Program-made: the position numbers and the translations under genes | From: Acidobacteriota bacterium | GTDB lineage: Bacteria; Acidobacteriota; Thermoanaerobaculia; Thermoanaerobaculales; Thermoanaerobaculaceae | Direction of reading: 5' to 3' | Length of the DNA stretch: 34,813 nt | NCBI GenBank assembly: GCA_021818005.1 | Contig: JAKAFI010000004.1 | Coordinates: forward strand, 1 to 34,813 | Part shown: piece after piece, positions 1 through 7,310 of the stretch | Position numbering within the stretch: position 1 is the first letter of the stretch | Layout: the number at the start of each line of letters is the position of its first letter | Notes under the pieces: generated by a model | What the model was told of the DNA's origin: nothing | Seen by the model: the letters and a program-made list of their open reading frames with translations, nothing else | Databases searched by the model: none

Positions 1-8
1 TCCGATCT
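1..8. other. Probable sequencing-adapter remnant
   Basis: TCCGATCT is the inner end of the common Illumina adapter (AGATCGGA on the minus strand). It sits exactly where the first copy of the terminal repeat stops matching the second copy: bases 7-8 differ from 34686-34687. It is therefore most likely untrimmed adapter rather than phage DNA. Confidence 0.8.
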
Positions 9-134
9 CAACGCCCGCGGCCCGGCGGTGTGGACCCACTCGCCGCGCTCGGCGAGGCGCTCAGCCTCATGGAACCCGGCCGCTCGCAGCGACGTGCCCG
101 GCTCCTCGGCGAGCGTGTAGGTGATGACGCGCCG
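9..134. repeat. Terminal direct repeat, left copy (126 bp)
   Basis: This stretch is identical base for base to 34688-34813. The repeat lies inside one gene, and joining the two copies restores an uninterrupted reading frame. It is best read as the overlap of a circular assembly, or of circularly permuted DNA, rather than as a biological terminal repeat. Confidence 0.93.
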
Positions 135-404
135 GTAGCCCATCGCGAACGCCGCGCGGCATGCGGCGCCATAGAGCATCGAGCAGGCGTTTCGCTCGCC
201 CGTCGTCGTTACCCGGAGCAACTCGACCGTCACTCCATCATCGGCATTGCGCGCCACAGGGTGACCGGCGATGACGACGCCGACGAGGCGATCGCCGTCC
301 CTGAGGCCAATGCTGAACCGATGGCCGATGGGGGGTTCGTTGTGGCGGTGATGCTCGGCCACGAACCGACGAGCCTCAGCGAGCGTGAGCGGCACGATGG
401 TCAT
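9..404 (-). CDS. XF1762-family phage protein, N-terminal part (split by window edge)
   Basis: The reading frame starts at ATG 404 and overlaps the stop of the upstream gene by ATGA. It runs off the left edge and continues at 34687-34616 across the circular junction, giving a 155-residue protein. Recognisable features are an N-terminal HHRHNEPPIGHRFSIG-like segment, then NACSMLYGAACRAAF, then GYRRVITYTLAEEPGTSLRAAGF. These match the phage and prophage XF1762 family, which looks like a degenerate GNAT acetyltransferase fold. The substrate is unknown. It lies between a small membrane protein and the xis/int genes in the early operon. The family call rests on recognised motifs; the acetyltransferase role is inference. 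Confidence 0.85.
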
Positions 405-676
405 GCGATCGCCCCGAGCGCCGTCGCAGCGCCGAAGACGCCCATCCCCGCCGCCAGCAGCGCAAGACGCTGTGAGCGCAGCCGCGCGAGGATCGCGAGC
501 ATCGCCCCGGTCGCCGCGAGCTTCGCCAGCGCCACCGCACCGAAGCCGCCCGCGACGTAGACCGGCCCGAGCGGGCCGCTCTCCCCGCCGATGCCGACAC
601 GCGACGCGGCGAGGCCGAAGAGGCAGAGGTCGGCGAGCTGGGCGGTCAGCACGAGCAAGAGCAGGCGGGGGGTCAT
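401..676 (-). CDS. Small integral membrane protein, early operon
   Basis: A 91-residue protein with about three predicted hydrophobic segments: residues 3-25, roughly 37-62 and 70-90. It has short charged loops and no cleavable signal or lipobox. The start at 676 overlaps the upstream stop as ATGA, and its own stop overlaps the XF1762 start the same way. No family was recognised. Its place in the early rather than the late operon argues against a simple holin. A superinfection-exclusion or envelope-modifying role is possible but unproven. Confidence 0.75.
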   Translation of the reverse strand: MTPRLLLLVLTAQLADLCLFGLAASRVGIGGESGPLGPVYVAGGFGAVALAKLAATGAMLAILARLRSQRLALLAAGMGVFGAATALGAIA

Positions 677-1029
677 GCGGCTGCCTCGATGGCCTTCATC
701 AGCGCGTAGGTCCGCACCGCCGATCCGTTCGCCCCTTCATAGACGCCCGGCACCTCCTCCTCGAGCAGCGCGGCGATCTCCTGCCATCGGCTGACGAGCG
801 CGGCCCACACGGGCGACTCGGCCGCCATCTCGGAGAGGCGGCTGCGGAACTCCGGCACGGCGCGGAGCAGCAACTCGCAGCGGCGAAAGTCGGACGGATC
901 GAGCGGGTGGTTGCTGTTCCAGCGCGGCGACGTCCCGCCGAACGACAATCGGTCGAAGATCGCCTCGCTGCTGATCCCGTGCTCGCCGTGGAGATGCCAC
1001 TCGATCGCGGCTGGACTCATCGCGCTCAT
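673..1029 (-). CDS. Conserved phage protein of unknown function
   Basis: 118 residues. The start at 1029 was chosen because it overlaps the upstream stop (ATGA) and drops an implausible arginine-rich extension in the ORF track. Visible segments are WHLHGEHGISSEAIFDRL near residue 10, then HPLDPSDFRRCELLLRAVPEFR and VWAALVSRWQEIAALLEEE. The last two resemble a segment seen in many small siphophage and prophage proteins, with DP.DF.RC followed by an aromatic and acidic helix. No catalytic motif is seen. It is mostly helical and probably cytoplasmic. Confidence 0.78.
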   Translation of the reverse strand: MSAMSPAAIEWHLHGEHGISSEAIFDRLSFGGTSPRWNSNHPLDPSDFRRCELLLRAVPEFRSRLSEMAAESPVWAALVSRWQEIAALLEEEVPGVYEGANGSAVRTYALMKAIEAAA

Positions 1030-1232
1030 GCCACCCTCCGCGGGTACAGCTCGTCGCGCCTGCGCTCGATGACCTGGCGGCGACGTTCGAGTTCGGGATC
1101 GGCGGGCTGGATGCCGTCCTCCGGCTCCCAGTAGCGCGCCGTGGCGCGGTCCGGCTCGCGGTGACGGAGCGCCGCGACGACGAGGATGGCGGCGAGCCCT
1201 GTCGCTACTCGCAAGAGTTGAGAGTGCTTCAT
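1026..1232 (-). CDS. Small single-span membrane protein
   Basis: 68 residues. A short basic N-terminus (MKHSQ) and a hydrophobic segment at about residues 8-22 precede a highly charged tail rich in Arg and Glu (LERRRQVIERRRDELYPRR). The tail could form a helix or short coiled coil. No lipobox is present. Start and stop both overlap neighbours by ATGA, so it is translationally coupled. Function is not recognised. Confidence 0.7.
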   Translation of the reverse strand: MKHSQLLRVATGLAAILVVAALRHREPDRATARYWEPEDGIQPADPELERRRQVIERRRDELYPRRVA

Positions 1233-1507
1233 GGCTCATCTCGCAGCGCGGCGAGGATGGCAGCAATGCACTCGTCGATCGTTCCGGCGTAGCACGTCGT
1301 CACGTCGTCGATGCCCGCCTCGAAGGCATCTCCCATCTCGGTGAACGGGCCAGCGAGACGCGGGCGCGCCCGCTCCACCGTGAGCGCCTGCGCGACGGCC
1401 TCGCGCTCGATGGCGCGGACGCCCCGATCCCAGTCGGCGATGCTCACGTTCGGGTCGGCGTTGTAGCAGCGGTGATGGCGGACGTACTCGGCCATCGCTT
1501 CACGCAT
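1229..1507 (-). CDS. Hypothetical early protein
   Basis: 92 residues. The start at 1507 has a strong ribosome-binding site (GGAGGAG about 6 nt upstream) and overlaps the preceding gene by 8 nt. The ORF-track version, which begins at 1780, reads through the neighbouring gene in another frame and was not used. The protein is acidic and helical, with a HHRCYNADPNVSIADWDRG segment and a C-terminal CYAGTIDECIAAILAAL segment. No family or active site was recognised. Confidence 0.78.
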   Translation of the reverse strand: MREAMAEYVRHHRCYNADPNVSIADWDRGVRAIEREAVAQALTVERARPRLAGPFTEMGDAFEAGIDDVTTCYAGTIDECIAAILAALRDEP

Positions 1508-1823
1508 CGCGTGGCTCCTCCGTGCCGGCGAGGGCGGCGAGGCGCCGCAGCAGACGCTGGGCCAGTTCGAGATAGGCGCCCGCGAGCGTGTCGGACTTGG
1601 GCACCATGTGCCCGTGCGGCGTCTCGACGTTCTCCTCCCACATCGCATGAGCGAGAGCAGCGGGCAGCCGCGCCTCGCGCTCCTCGGCGGCGCGGAGGGC
1701 GTCGAGGAGGTGGCGGCGGTCGAGAATGGCCCATGCGGCGGTCGGGCCGTATTGCTTGCGGATGTGGTTACCGGTGCCAACGGCGGCGTCCCGTGCCGCG
1801 ATGGCCTCCAGTTCCGGTGTCAT
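1500..1823 (-). CDS. Hypothetical early protein
   Basis: 107 residues, mainly helical, with the segment HMVPKSDTLAGAYLELAQRLLRRLAAL in the second half. The start at 1823 overlaps the upstream stop (ATGA). It sits in a run of short genes downstream of the nuclease genes, so an accessory role in DNA metabolism or host takeover is likely by position only. Confidence 0.75.
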   Translation of the reverse strand: MTPELEAIAARDAAVGTGNHIRKQYGPTAAWAILDRRHLLDALRAAEEREARLPAALAHAMWEENVETPHGHMVPKSDTLAGAYLELAQRLLRRLAALAGTEEPRDA

Positions 1824-2065
1824 CCCTCACCTCCCATTGCCAGCGCGAGCGCCTCGCGCAACTCGCGATCCGTGACGTCCTCTGCCCACCAGTTCGCGAC
1901 GACCATCTCGGCCCAGGCGAGGTCGAGCGCCCGCGAGCAGGTGTTGCCGCAGCGGTGCGCCCGCTCGTGGACGCCGCGCCAGTAGCGGGCACCGGCCAGC
2001 GCCTCCTCGAAGGCGAGTGCGACGGCGATGCCGGGGATGTCGCAGGCGGCGAGGTCAGGCGACAC
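1820..2065 (-). CDS. Hypothetical early protein
   Basis: 81 residues. It overlaps the RuvC-like gene by 11 nt at its start and couples to the next gene by ATGA at its stop. It contains HERAHRCGNTCSRALDLAWAE followed by an acidic C-terminus. The Cys/His pair could bind a metal, but there are too few ligands for a recognised zinc finger. No family was recognised. Confidence 0.75.
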   Translation of the reverse strand: MSPDLAACDIPGIAVALAFEEALAGARYWRGVHERAHRCGNTCSRALDLAWAEMVVANWWAEDVTDRELREALALAMGGEG

Positions 2066-2519
2066 GTTCAGCCTCCCGCTCCTGCCACGCCACGGCCAGC
2101 GCGAGCGCCGACCAGACGTCCCGGTGGATCCCGTGCAACGGACCCGGCGCCTTCTTCGTCCCGACCGCCTTCGAGCCGCCGAAGCGATCGAGGAGCGCCT
2201 GGCGGATCGTCGCGTCGTTCGCCTTCGGGCTGTGGCAGAGGGCGAGCTTCACCGCGAGACGCGGCAGGTACTCGACGCGGATCGGGGAGGCCGCCTGCTC
2301 GAAGCGGCCCGACCAGCGGACCGTCTCGAACACCTCGCGGCCGACGGGCATCCCGTAGGACGTGACCTGCTCGATGACGACGAGGTCCCACGACGGCGGG
2401 CCCAGCCGGAAGCACAGCAGCTCGTCGTTCGGCCAGATGCCGAATGAGCGCGGCTGCCCGTCCGCGAAGACGAGCCATGCCGACTGCTCGGGGCCGGGGT
2501 CGATGGCGAGGAGGGTCAT
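2055..2519 (-). CDS. RuvC-like Holliday junction resolvase-type nuclease
   Basis: 154 residues with a RNase H/RuvC-type arrangement: AIDPG near the N-terminus (Asp7), VVIEQV with Glu50, and a late HRDVWSALALA helix with Asp134. These fit the catalytic carboxylates of phage RuvC-like resolvases, which cut branched DNA made during replication and recombination. The start at 2519 overlaps the stop of the RecB-like nuclease (ATGA), and the longer ORF-track start is rejected. Its neighbours, a RecB-like nuclease and a primase-helicase, support a role in processing replication intermediates before packaging. Confidence 0.82.
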   Translation of the reverse strand: MTLLAIDPGPEQSAWLVFADGQPRSFGIWPNDELLCFRLGPPSWDLVVIEQVTSYGMPVGREVFETVRWSGRFEQAASPIRVEYLPRLAVKLALCHSPKANDATIRQALLDRFGGSKAVGTKKAPGPLHGIHRDVWSALALAVAWQEREAERVA

Positions 2520-3310
2520 GCCGCCTTCGCCCCCTTCCGCCATCCCGACAGGTACAGGCAGGCGCGGAACGCGACCCAGTCGTCCTCCGTGACCTCGGCC
2601 GGGTAGAGCTTCGTGCCCCCGTCGGTGACGTGGAGGATCCCGAACCGCTCGATCTCGGGCAGCGGGTAGCGTTCGGGGTCGCCGACGCGCGCGATGAACT
2701 CCGCGCGGCTGTACGCCGCGAGCTGGAGGCGCATGTCGTCGTACACGCGCCCATCCGGCCACGCGACCGACTTCGACGTCTTCCAGTCGAGCAGCCAGGT
2801 CGCCGTCTCGCCGTCGGTCGTGATGCGCGCCACGAGGTCGCACGTCCCGCCGAACCCGAGCGTCTCGTTGATGAGGTACGCCTCGACCTCGAGGGGCTCG
2901 ACGGCATGCTCGTTCAGCCACGTCCGCGCCCCGGCGATGGCGGGGGCGTCCTCGGCCGCGATGTCCGTCGGCTCGCGGCGCAGGATCGACTCGAGCGTGG
3001 CGTGGATGCGCGACCCGCGCTCGCGCCCGTTGGTGCCCTCGTTGCGGGCGGCGAGCAGGAACGCCACGGCCGCCTCGTCGTTGCCAGCCTCACGATCCGC
3101 GAGCAGGCGCTCGGCGTGCGCCAGTGCCGCCAGCGCGATCTGCTCCTTGTGCCAGCGCAGGAGCGCCGGCTTGTCGAGGACGTCGGTGACGGTCGTCACG
3201 CCTGGCCAGGGGCCCGCGCCATTGAAGTAGTAGAGATGCCGCGGCGTGCGGTGGACGCCGGCCGTCGGCAGGTCGGTCGTGCGGCGCGGGCGGGCGGCGG
3301 TGATCGTCAT
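2516..3310 (-). CDS. RecB/Cas4-like PD-(D/E)XK nuclease
   Basis: 264 residues from ATG 3310, which overlaps the stop of the primase gene as ATGA. PD-(D/E)XK signatures are in order: His103 in GSRIH, Asp158 in GGTCDLV, the DWK triad at 175-177 (LLDWKTSK) and QLAAY at 196-200. This is the Cas4/RecB/YqaJ-like family used by phages as DNA exonucleases in recombination or replication. No separate recombinase partner (RecT, Beta or Erf) was recognised beside it, though the OB-like protein at 5354-5860 could take part. Confidence 0.85.
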   Translation of the reverse strand: MTITAARPRRTTDLPTAGVHRTPRHLYYFNGAGPWPGVTTVTDVLDKPALLRWHKEQIALAALAHAERLLADREAGNDEAAVAFLLAARNEGTNGRERGSRIHATLESILRREPTDIAAEDAPAIAGARTWLNEHAVEPLEVEAYLINETLGFGGTCDLVARITTDGETATWLLDWKTSKSVAWPDGRVYDDMRLQLAAYSRAEFIARVGDPERYPLPEIERFGILHVTDGGTKLYPAEVTEDDWVAFRACLYLSGWRKGAKAA

Positions 3311-5343
3311 GCGGGTTCTCCCTCCGGGTAGCAGGCGAGACAGGTCCACCCGTCCGGCGTCTGTCGGTGGTAGCTCTGGTGGTGGTCGTAGTCGCGGCAG
3401 GGGTTCAGCCACTCGGCCTCACCCGCGCGTGTGTGTCCCCGATCACTCGAATCACTCTCGGCCTCGCGCGTGTATCCCGAATCACTCTGTTCACTCTGTG
3501 AGTGAGTCGAGTGAAGGGGGGTATTAGGGAGATCGAGAGTGATTCGGGAGTGACTCGGAGTGACCAGGCCGACTCGCGCGACGACGTAGCCGTGCCCGGT
3601 GCGGGCCACGGCGCCCGTTCGCACGAGCTCCTCGACCATGTGCTGAACGTTCGTCCTCTCCTTGCCGATCCGATCCGCGATGGCCTTCGGATAGATCGGA
3701 CCCTCGTCCTCGATGACCTGGTAGACCTCGCCGCGGTCGAACGAGGCGCCCGAGAGCGAGTCGGGGGCGACGTGCCAGATCAGGTCGTCGAACGTCACCG
3801 CGACCTGCGCGTCGGCGATGTCGCGCCCCGTGGCGTGGATCGTCCCGAGCCGCTCGAGCGGGCTGCGCTTGATGACCACGATCGTGTCGGCGGATCCCGT
3901 GATCCCGTAGGTACCCGACACCGAGGCGAGGAAGTCGTCCGCGCTCTCCTTGCGCGCGTGGTGGACGATCACCAGCGCCACGGTCCGGTTGCGGAACAGG
4001 TCCTGGAGCCGGGCAAGGTGCTGCACGTCGACCTCGTAGGCCCCCTGACGACCCGACGTGGTCGGGCGCACCTTGCCCAGCGTGTCGATCGCCACCATCA
4101 CGGCGTCGGGGTGCTCGTCGAGCCAGGCCGCGATGTCCTCTTCCAGCCCTTCCCCGATCTTGTGGGCGTCCCAGCGCACCTCGAGCCGGCCGCGCGGCAT
4201 CGTGCGTCCGGCGAGGGCCGCGCGCAGGCGATCCTGCCCGCGCCGCTGGCCGTCCTCGAGGGCGAGATAGAGCACGCTGCCCGGCGTCACGCGGCGCCCC
4301 AGCAGGTCGCCCCCGATGGATGCCTCGACGGCGATCTGGTAGACGAGGCAGGACTTCCCGACCTTCGGGCGCGAGGCGAGAATCGTCGTGCCCTCGGGGA
4401 CGAGGTCCGGCACGAGCCAGCGCAGCGGCGGGAGCTCCAGCTCCAGCAGATCGGCGGCATCCATCCCGGGCCCGACCGGGCGTGGCACGGGGCGCGTCGC
4501 GAGCGGCGGCCCAAGCCGCTCGGCGGTGCCCTTCCACGCCCGGTCGAAGCGGGAGCGGATGTCGGGCTCGGAGAGCGGGTCGGCGAAGCGCGGGGCGAGC
4601 ACGGTCAACACGCCGGCCAGCACCTCGTCACGCCCCATGCCGCGCATGTAGCGGCTCGCGATGTAGTCGCGGATCGCGTCGTACCGGCTGCCGCGGTAGC
4701 CCGGTTCGGGCAGCTCGTAGCCGCCCGTGATCTCGATCAGCGCGGCGCGCTCCGGGGCGGGCGGGGTGATGACGTCCTGCGCCCATGCCTCCGGCAGTTC
4801 GGCGATGTCGAAGACGTCCTCGGGCTCGTACTCGACCCCCGAGGCGTGGACGGAGCGGGGCCCGATGACGTACCCCGCGCCCTGCCCGGAACCCCAGCGC
4901 GTGACGTAGCCCCACAGCTGCCCGAGGGGGCGCGGCAGCGCGTCGGGCCAGCGCAGGAAGACGTGCTCCCCGTGCGCGGTGCGCGTGCGGAGCGTCGGCG
5001 GCAGCGCGCCCAGGCGGCGCTCGAGCTCGCCGAGCCGGGCAACCCCGTCGCCGTCCACGTCGAGCGTGAAGACGCCGTCGGGGCAGACGAGCCCGTAGTT
5101 CGGCAGCGAGCCGGCCGAGAGGAACGTGCGGATGCGCTCGGGGTCGCGGGTGGCGTCGTGGAACCCGCGCTGCGTGATGGGGTGCTTGCCCGCGTCGTCG
5201 CAGGCGGCGCCCTTCGGGCAATGGCAGACGCCGTCGAGGTCCGCGCTCCAGACCGGGAAGATCCCGAAGCCGCGCTCGGCGAACCACAGCGCCGCGCGGA
5301 TCCTGTCCTCGGAGGACGGACGGGGGCGGACCTCGACGGGCAT
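3307..5343 (-). CDS. Bifunctional primase-polymerase / AAA helicase replication protein
   Basis: 678 residues from ATG 5343. Residues 12-190 form a prim-pol domain, with LDVDGD (Asp95/Asp97), a HGEH motif near 124-127 and GYVIGPRSVHASGVEYE. Residues 300-500 form a RepA/RecA-like ATPase: Walker A SRPKVGKS at 324-331, Walker B VMVAIDTLG with Asp420, and a VHHARKES sensor-like region. Residues 537-590 look like a winged helix. A polar linker (593-640) is encoded by an iteron-like repeat cluster, and the C-terminus has a short CxxC segment (WTCLACYP). The protein probably opens the phage origin and primes replication. DNA binding by the winged helix to the repeats in its own gene is inference, similar in layout to lambda O. 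Confidence 0.92.
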   Translation of the reverse strand: MPVEVRPRPSSEDRIRAALWFAERGFGIFPVWSADLDGVCHCPKGAACDDAGKHPITQRGFHDATRDPERIRTFLSAGSLPNYGLVCPDGVFTLDVDGDGVARLGELERRLGALPPTLRTRTAHGEHVFLRWPDALPRPLGQLWGYVTRWGSGQGAGYVIGPRSVHASGVEYEPEDVFDIAELPEAWAQDVITPPAPERAALIEITGGYELPEPGYRGSRYDAIRDYIASRYMRGMGRDEVLAGVLTVLAPRFADPLSEPDIRSRFDRAWKGTAERLGPPLATRPVPRPVGPGMDAADLLELELPPLRWLVPDLVPEGTTILASRPKVGKSCLVYQIAVEASIGGDLLGRRVTPGSVLYLALEDGQRRGQDRLRAALAGRTMPRGRLEVRWDAHKIGEGLEEDIAAWLDEHPDAVMVAIDTLGKVRPTTSGRQGAYEVDVQHLARLQDLFRNRTVALVIVHHARKESADDFLASVSGTYGITGSADTIVVIKRSPLERLGTIHATGRDIADAQVAVTFDDLIWHVAPDSLSGASFDRGEVYQVIEDEGPIYPKAIADRIGKERTNVQHMVEELVRTGAVARTGHGYVVARVGLVTPSHSRITLDLPNTPLHSTHSQSEQSDSGYTREAESDSSDRGHTRAGEAEWLNPCRDYDHHQSYHRQTPDGWTCLACYPEGEPA
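3443..3563. repeat. Iteron-like cluster; candidate replication origin inside the replication gene
   Basis: Nine copies of the hexamer TCACTC or its complement GAGTGA occur in 121 bp. On the plus strand TCACTC starts at 3443, 3452, 3482 and 3491, and GAGTGA at 3500, 3509, 3537, 3548 and 3558. Spacing is mostly 9-11 nt. The orientation flips at 3496/3500, forming an inverted pair TTCACTC…GAGTGAA (3490-3515). A less GC-rich stretch (GGTATTAGGGAGAT) follows. Two longer imperfect direct repeats of about 35 bp (starting CGCGTGT…) are also present. Ordered, phased repeats in a primase/helicase gene are typical of phage origins. Confidence 0.65.
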
Positions 5344-5353
5344 CACGGGCGGG

Positions 5354-5860
5354 TCAGAACGGGAGGTTCGACCCGGACGCCGGCTGCGTCGCGGGCTGGC
5401 GCACGGCCTGCGCCTGGCGCCGGGCAACCGGCGTGGGCTCGGGGACCGCGGCCGGCTGGCGCGGTTGCACCATCTGCGCCGGCAGGGCGCCGAGGTTGGA
5501 GATGCGCGGCCACCCGCTGTCGCTGATGGTCACGGTCGCGAGGGCCGAGCGCCCGACGAGGTCGGCCGCCTCGAACTGCTGCCCGACGCCCGGCGGGCGT
5601 CCGTTGAACAGCGCGGTGAGGAAGGCGTACAGCTTGGAGCGCGGACCCGAGCTCGTCGAGGTCGTCGCCTGCAGCTCGGTGTCCTGGTAGGGGCCCTCCT
5701 CGACGGCGAAGGTCCAGTCGAAGATGTCGACCTCCTTGCCGGCGTTCGGGCCGGACTGCGGGACGATCGTCTTCGGGCCCTCGACGCTGGTGAGGATCAC
5801 CTGGTAGACGCCGGGCTCGATGTCTGGACCGCCCTGCGAGACGGTGATGAGCGGTGACAT
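5354..5860 (-). CDS. Putative single-stranded DNA-binding (OB-fold-like) protein
   Basis: 168 residues. Residues 1-125 are rich in beta strands (e.g. GVYQVILTSVEGPKT and VDIFDWTFAVEEG) and consistent with an OB fold. A flexible Pro/Gln/Ala tail then ends in GSNLPF, resembling the aromatic C-terminal tip of bacterial SSBs (DDxPF), although acidic residues are missing. It lies 10 bp upstream of the primase-helicase gene, the usual place for a phage ssDNA-binding partner. The function is inferred from layout and tail, not from a recognised family signature. Confidence 0.6.
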   Translation of the reverse strand: MSPLITVSQGGPDIEPGVYQVILTSVEGPKTIVPQSGPNAGKEVDIFDWTFAVEEGPYQDTELQATTSTSSGPRSKLYAFLTALFNGRPPGVGQQFEAADLVGRSALATVTISDSGWPRISNLGALPAQMVQPRQPAAVPEPTPVARRQAQAVRQPATQPASGSNLPF

Positions 5861-5920
5861 GGGTCTGTGTCTGTCCTTTCGTGCGTGCGCGTGGTGGGTC
5901 GTGCGTCCGGTCGATGAGGG

Positions 5921-6085
5921 TCAGGTGATAGGCGACCTCCTCCGGCGCACCGGCCCGTTGCAGCGGCGTTCGCGGCGCATCTGCCCGCGGAACGCCGGCG
6001 TGCAGTCAGCACACGGAGAGGGCGCCGCGTGCGGGTGAGCCCGCCGGTTGAGGTCCTGCCAGGCGTGCCATTCGTCACGCGCCAT
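5921..6085 (-). CDS. Short Cys-containing basic protein (phage small CxxC type)
   Basis: 54 residues if started at ATG 6085. An in-frame GTG at 6148 overlaps the upstream stop as GTGA and would give 75 residues. The core PCADCTPAFRGQMRRERRC resembles the CxxC-x(n)-C motif of many tiny phage proteins thought to bind zinc. The tail is strongly basic (RRRRSP). It is probably a small nucleic-acid-associated protein. The 60-bp gap to the ssDNA-binding gene holds no recognised gene. Confidence 0.6.
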   Translation of the reverse strand: MARDEWHAWQDLNRRAHPHAAPSPCADCTPAFRGQMRRERRCNGPVRRRRSPIT

Positions 6086-6144
6086 GCAGCGCGGACGTGG
6101 TCCACGGGATGAATCTGAAATCGACGGGGCACAAAGAAGGGCCG

Positions 6145-6279
6145 TCACGTCGCCGGGACCTGCGGGACCAGCACGTAGAGCAGCGACAGGACGGTGAACA
6201 CGACGGCCAGCACGAGCGCCACCTCGAGCGAGATCGCGGCGAGCGGGTGGTCGTGCTCGAAGCGCTCCTCGCGGTTCAT
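6145..6279 (-). CDS. 44-residue single-span membrane protein
   Basis: The start at ATG 6279 overlaps the upstream stop (ATGA). The ORF-track version adds 40 residues of antisense-like sequence. A charged N-terminus (MNREERFEHDHP) precedes one long hydrophobic helix, residues 14-39 (ISLEVALVLAVVFTVLSLLY), likely with the N-terminus inside. Function is not recognised. It is one of three small membrane proteins in the early operon. Confidence 0.65.
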   Translation of the reverse strand: MNREERFEHDHPLAAISLEVALVLAVVFTVLSLLYVLVPQVPAT

Positions 6280-6509
6280 GCCGCCACCCCGGGGAACTCC
6301 TGGCGCACGCGATCGCGCAGCGCCATGACGGCGCCGTGCATCGTCGGGCGGCTCGGGCTGGTGATCCGTGCCCCGCGGTGCTCCGCGGTCGCGCACCACT
6401 CGCCGAGCCGTCCGACGCGGCGCAGTGACTCCAGCGACCAGCCCGGCGGGAGCACGCGCTCGAGCTCGATGATTGCGGCCTCGAGGCCGGCCCAGGCGAG
6501 CTCCCTCAT
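6276..6509 (-). CDS. Hypothetical early protein
   Basis: 77 residues, coupled at both ends by ATGA overlaps. It has a helical N-terminal half (LAWAGLEAAIIELERVLPPGW) and a C-terminal helix (MHGAVMALRDRVRQEF). A WSLESLRRVGRLGEWCATAE segment lies between them. There is no recognised family and no membrane or metal motif. Confidence 0.72.
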   Translation of the reverse strand: MRELAWAGLEAAIIELERVLPPGWSLESLRRVGRLGEWCATAEHRGARITSPSRPTMHGAVMALRDRVRQEFPGVAA

Positions 6510-6760
6510 CCCGCCACCATCCGCCCGCGTCCGGCCGCCGCCATGTCCGCGCGGTAGCCGCCGCTCGTCTCAGGCCCCAGCGTCCGCGTGCGCGCGCGCC
6601 GCACGAGGTCGGCCCATGTGTGCAGGGCCTCCTGTCCCTCCGGGGTGCCGGCGTAGGCCGGCACGTCGGCGGCGAGCCGCGCCCGCAGCATCACCGCCGC
6701 GGCGTGGTCGCCGATCTTCTCGGCCTGCGCCAGTTGCGCCTCGAGCCTCTCCCGTGTCAT
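6506..6760 (-). CDS. Hypothetical early protein
   Basis: 84 residues. The start at ATG 6760 was chosen over 6775 because GGGAG lies about 4 nt upstream. The first half is an amphipathic, coiled-coil-like helix (RERLEAQLAQAEKIGDHAAA) and the second half is basic and low in complexity. The 67 bp upstream (6761-6827) contain no gene. No family was recognised. Confidence 0.7.
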   Translation of the reverse strand: MTRERLEAQLAQAEKIGDHAAAVMLRARLAADVPAYAGTPEGQEALHTWADLVRRARTRTLGPETSGGYRADMAAAGRGRMVAG

Positions 6761-6827
6761 CCTTCTCCCTCGCAATCAGCCCCGGCTCCCGGTGTTCCCA
6801 CGCCGAGGGGGTCGGGGCGCTTCCTTG

Positions 6828-7082
6828 TCAGGCCGCGCGGCCGTGATTGAGTCCCACGATCCCGTCGGCGCAGACTCGCTCCTCCAGCCGTCCCGTCAGG
6901 GCCTTCGCCTTGCGCTCGGCAAGCCGCAGCAGGTGGTCGACGTCGTGGGCGAGGCCCATCGCCTCGAAGTCATGCGTGGCCATGGCCACGGTCCACACGG
7001 GCGCGCCGTGGCGCACGCGCGCCTCGCGGATCGCCACGCTGAGATCCATGGCGCGTTCCGGGGCCGGCGTCGGGCGAGGCAT
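6828..7082 (-). CDS. Hypothetical early protein
   Basis: 84 residues from ATG 7082, which follows the stop of the HTH gene by 2 bp. The ORF-track start at 7142 would overlap that gene heavily. The segments VWTVAMATHDFEAMGLAHDV and HLLRLAERKAKALTGRLEER suggest a helical soluble protein. It is the second gene of the early operon. No family was recognised. Confidence 0.68.
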   Translation of the reverse strand: MPRPTPAPERAMDLSVAIREARVRHGAPVWTVAMATHDFEAMGLAHDVDHLLRLAERKAKALTGRLEERVCADGIVGLNHGRAA

Positions 7083-7084
7083 TG

Positions 7085-7270
7085 TCAGGCCACCCGGCGC
7101 GAGCTCGTCGGCCGCGCCTCGATGTCGAACCGGCGCAGCCACTCGGACACGGCCCCCGCCGTGATGCCGAGTCGGTCGCCGACCTCGCGAACGGTCAGGT
7201 GGTCGCGGATGTACAGCTCCCAGAGGATCCGGTCCATCGGCTTGCCGTGGACCGCCTCCAGGCGCTGCAT
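7085..7270 (-). CDS. Small helix-turn-helix regulator, first early gene (Cro-like position)
   Basis: 61 residues from ATG 7270. A helix-turn-helix is clear at residues 24-47 (LTVREVGDRLGITAGAVSEWL), with a basic C-terminus. The ORF track starts at a GTG at 7312, but that codon falls inside the predicted -10 element (7311-7316) of the early promoter, so the ATG is preferred. As the first gene opposite the repressor it holds the position of Cro in lambdoid phages, although its HTH is closer to resolvase/sigma-4-like types. Its target is unknown. Confidence 0.75.
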   Translation of the reverse strand: MQRLEAVHGKPMDRILWELYIRDHLTVREVGDRLGITAGAVSEWLRRFDIEARPTSSRRVA

Positions 7271-7286
7271 CTCACGTGTTCGGTAG

Positions 7287-7298
7287 ACAACTCGTTGT
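7287..7298. promoter_or_regulatory. Second operator-like palindrome
   Basis: ACAACTCGTTGT is a perfect 5+2+5 inverted repeat just downstream of the predicted early start point. It shares the ACAAC/GTTGT core with the palindrome at 7331-7343, though with the halves in the opposite order. A second repressor or HTH-protein site is possible. Confidence 0.45.
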
Positions 7299-7310
7299 TC
7301 CACAGGCCAC

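Noticed and set aside
9-134. Biological terminal redundancy (T7-like direct terminal repeat)
   Set aside because: The repeat is short, lies within one gene, and abuts adapter sequence. An assembly overlap explains it more simply.
3502-5526. 674-residue plus-strand ORF opposite the primase-helicase
   Set aside because: It is Arg/Ala/Gly/Val-rich with no domains and mirrors a well-supported minus-strand gene. Long antisense frames are common at this GC content.
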